A stretch of DNA of 42,053 nt. It comes from Lentisphaerota bacterium. GTDB lineage: Bacteria > Verrucomicrobiota > Kiritimatiellia > UBA8416 > VGWJ01. Where the stretch lies: the NCBI GenBank assembly GCA_016873635.1, contig VGWJ01000022.1, positions 1 to 42,053 on the forward strand. The letters run 5' to 3'. Of the stretch, positions 41,661-42,053 are shown one piece after another. The notes under the pieces are model-generated. The model did not search any database. It saw only the letters and a list, made by a program, of their open reading frames with translations, and was not told where the DNA came from. Position 1 is the first letter of the stretch, and each line of letters begins with the position of its first letter. Position numbers and translations under genes: made by a program.

Positions 41661-42053
41661 CCGCCGGCGGGACTGGCATTATTGGCGCCGACACAGGAGC
41701 AGCCTATAGAGAGCAGCAAGTTGGACCTCCAAACCGGCATGGCGCACAACGAGGATTCATCGAGTGGATCCGTTCGGACGGAACTCCACCTGAGTCCGCT
41801 GGTAGGAGCCGGTGGTGAATGCACGGTTCAGGTCAATTGCACCCTTGCGCCGAAGCCACGTGGCAACGAAGTCACGCTTTCCGGCACATGCTACCTGCAA
41901 GCCAAGGGAGAGGCCGGTCTGATACGTTCATTGCCCCCGGAGAATGCCCGCCAGCAATCTGGACCGTCCGGAGGTGGTTGGGTGCTCGTGCTCACCCACC
42001 TTGGCACCCATGCTGAAGCGCAAGATGGAGGTCGACCAGGGACTTCGATGCGA
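41661..42053 (+). CDS. Open frame running off the right edge, unrecognised
   Basis: After a TGA at 41658-41660 one frame stays open for 131 codons to the end of the window. The best ATG is at 41739 with no clear Shine-Dalgarno sequence; TTG at 41721 is another option. The sequence (TELHLSPLVGAGGECTVQV, EVTLSGTCYLQAKGE, GGWVLVLTH) is beta-like and vaguely resembles C-terminal parts of secretin-type or other envelope proteins, but I do not recognise a family. It could equally be the remnant of a 5'-truncated gene. A possible promoter (TTGACC at 41657-41662, TATTGG at 41680-41685, 17 bases apart) precedes it. The 60 bases between tatC and this frame hold nothing else I can identify. Confidence 0.4.

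Noticed and set aside
41805-41830. GAGCCG ... CGGTTC hairpin resembling group II intron domain V
   Set aside because: The real domain V is about 34 bases with a GAAA-type tetraloop and a two-base bulge; this hairpin is about 24 bases, poorly paired in the middle, and no intron reverse transcriptase is visible.

Overview
The window is GC-rich (roughly two-thirds G+C by eye) Gram-negative bacterial chromosome. Signal peptides, lipoboxes, an RND efflux pump with a TolC-type channel, ExbB/ExbD motors, several sulfatase-modifying-factor-like (SUMF1/FGE-fold) secreted proteins, a GH123/DUF6067-like protein and TPR-rich envelope genes together suggest a PVC-superphylum lineage (Kiritimatiellota, Verrucomicrobiota or Planctomycetota). 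That placement is inferred from gene content; there is no rRNA or tRNA in the window.

Positions 1-2000 look like worn accessory DNA. A gene tail from the left edge and the 5' half of a HhH-GPD/endonuclease-III-like gene both end inside the arms of one inverted-repeat element (171-322). A hicBA toxin-antitoxin pair and about 830 bases without a confident gene follow. Two small membrane proteins (Tic20/DUF4870-like and DUF2752) lie convergently at 1997-2905.

Positions 3100-16019 hold five large co-oriented secreted proteins. Three are related proteins with an N-terminal beta domain and a SUMF1-like domain; the first also carries a CBM9-like tail. The fourth is 1299 residues with a CBM9-like front and a DUF6067/GH123-like body. 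The fifth looks like a paralogue of the fourth that has lost its middle region and gained a C-terminal SUMF1-like domain. Four of the junctions carry short tandem arrays with a 7- or 9-base period.

Positions 16070-20187 (minus strand) hold a four-gene overlapping operon: a metallo-beta-lactamase/beta-CASP RNase-like protein, apparently started by CTG, then a B12/Fe-type ABC importer (btuF, btuC, btuD). Divergently, 20359-22761 encode an ABC-2-type exporter ATPase, its permease and a TPR lipoprotein; the ATPase looks leaderless. Positions 22915-32294 (minus) form an eight-gene operon: two TPR proteins, ExbB, two ExbDs, a membrane-anchored von Willebrand A protein, a small secreted protein, and a secreted protein ending in a LecA/PA-IL-like domain. 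This looks like a proton-motive-force-driven envelope machine without a TonB or TolA.

Positions 32440-41600 hold a chagasin-type protease inhibitor lipoprotein, a DPM1/ArnC-type glycosyltransferase, a MITE-like element with an 8-9 bp target duplication, larE, a TolC/adaptor/RND efflux operon whose RND pump has Asn at the proton-relay positions, and tatC. The right edge holds an open frame that runs off the window. Two recurrent themes deserve attention: intergenic heptamer/nonamer arrays, two of which abut start codons that have no Shine-Dalgarno sequence, and unusual translation starts (CTG, leaderless, SD-less).
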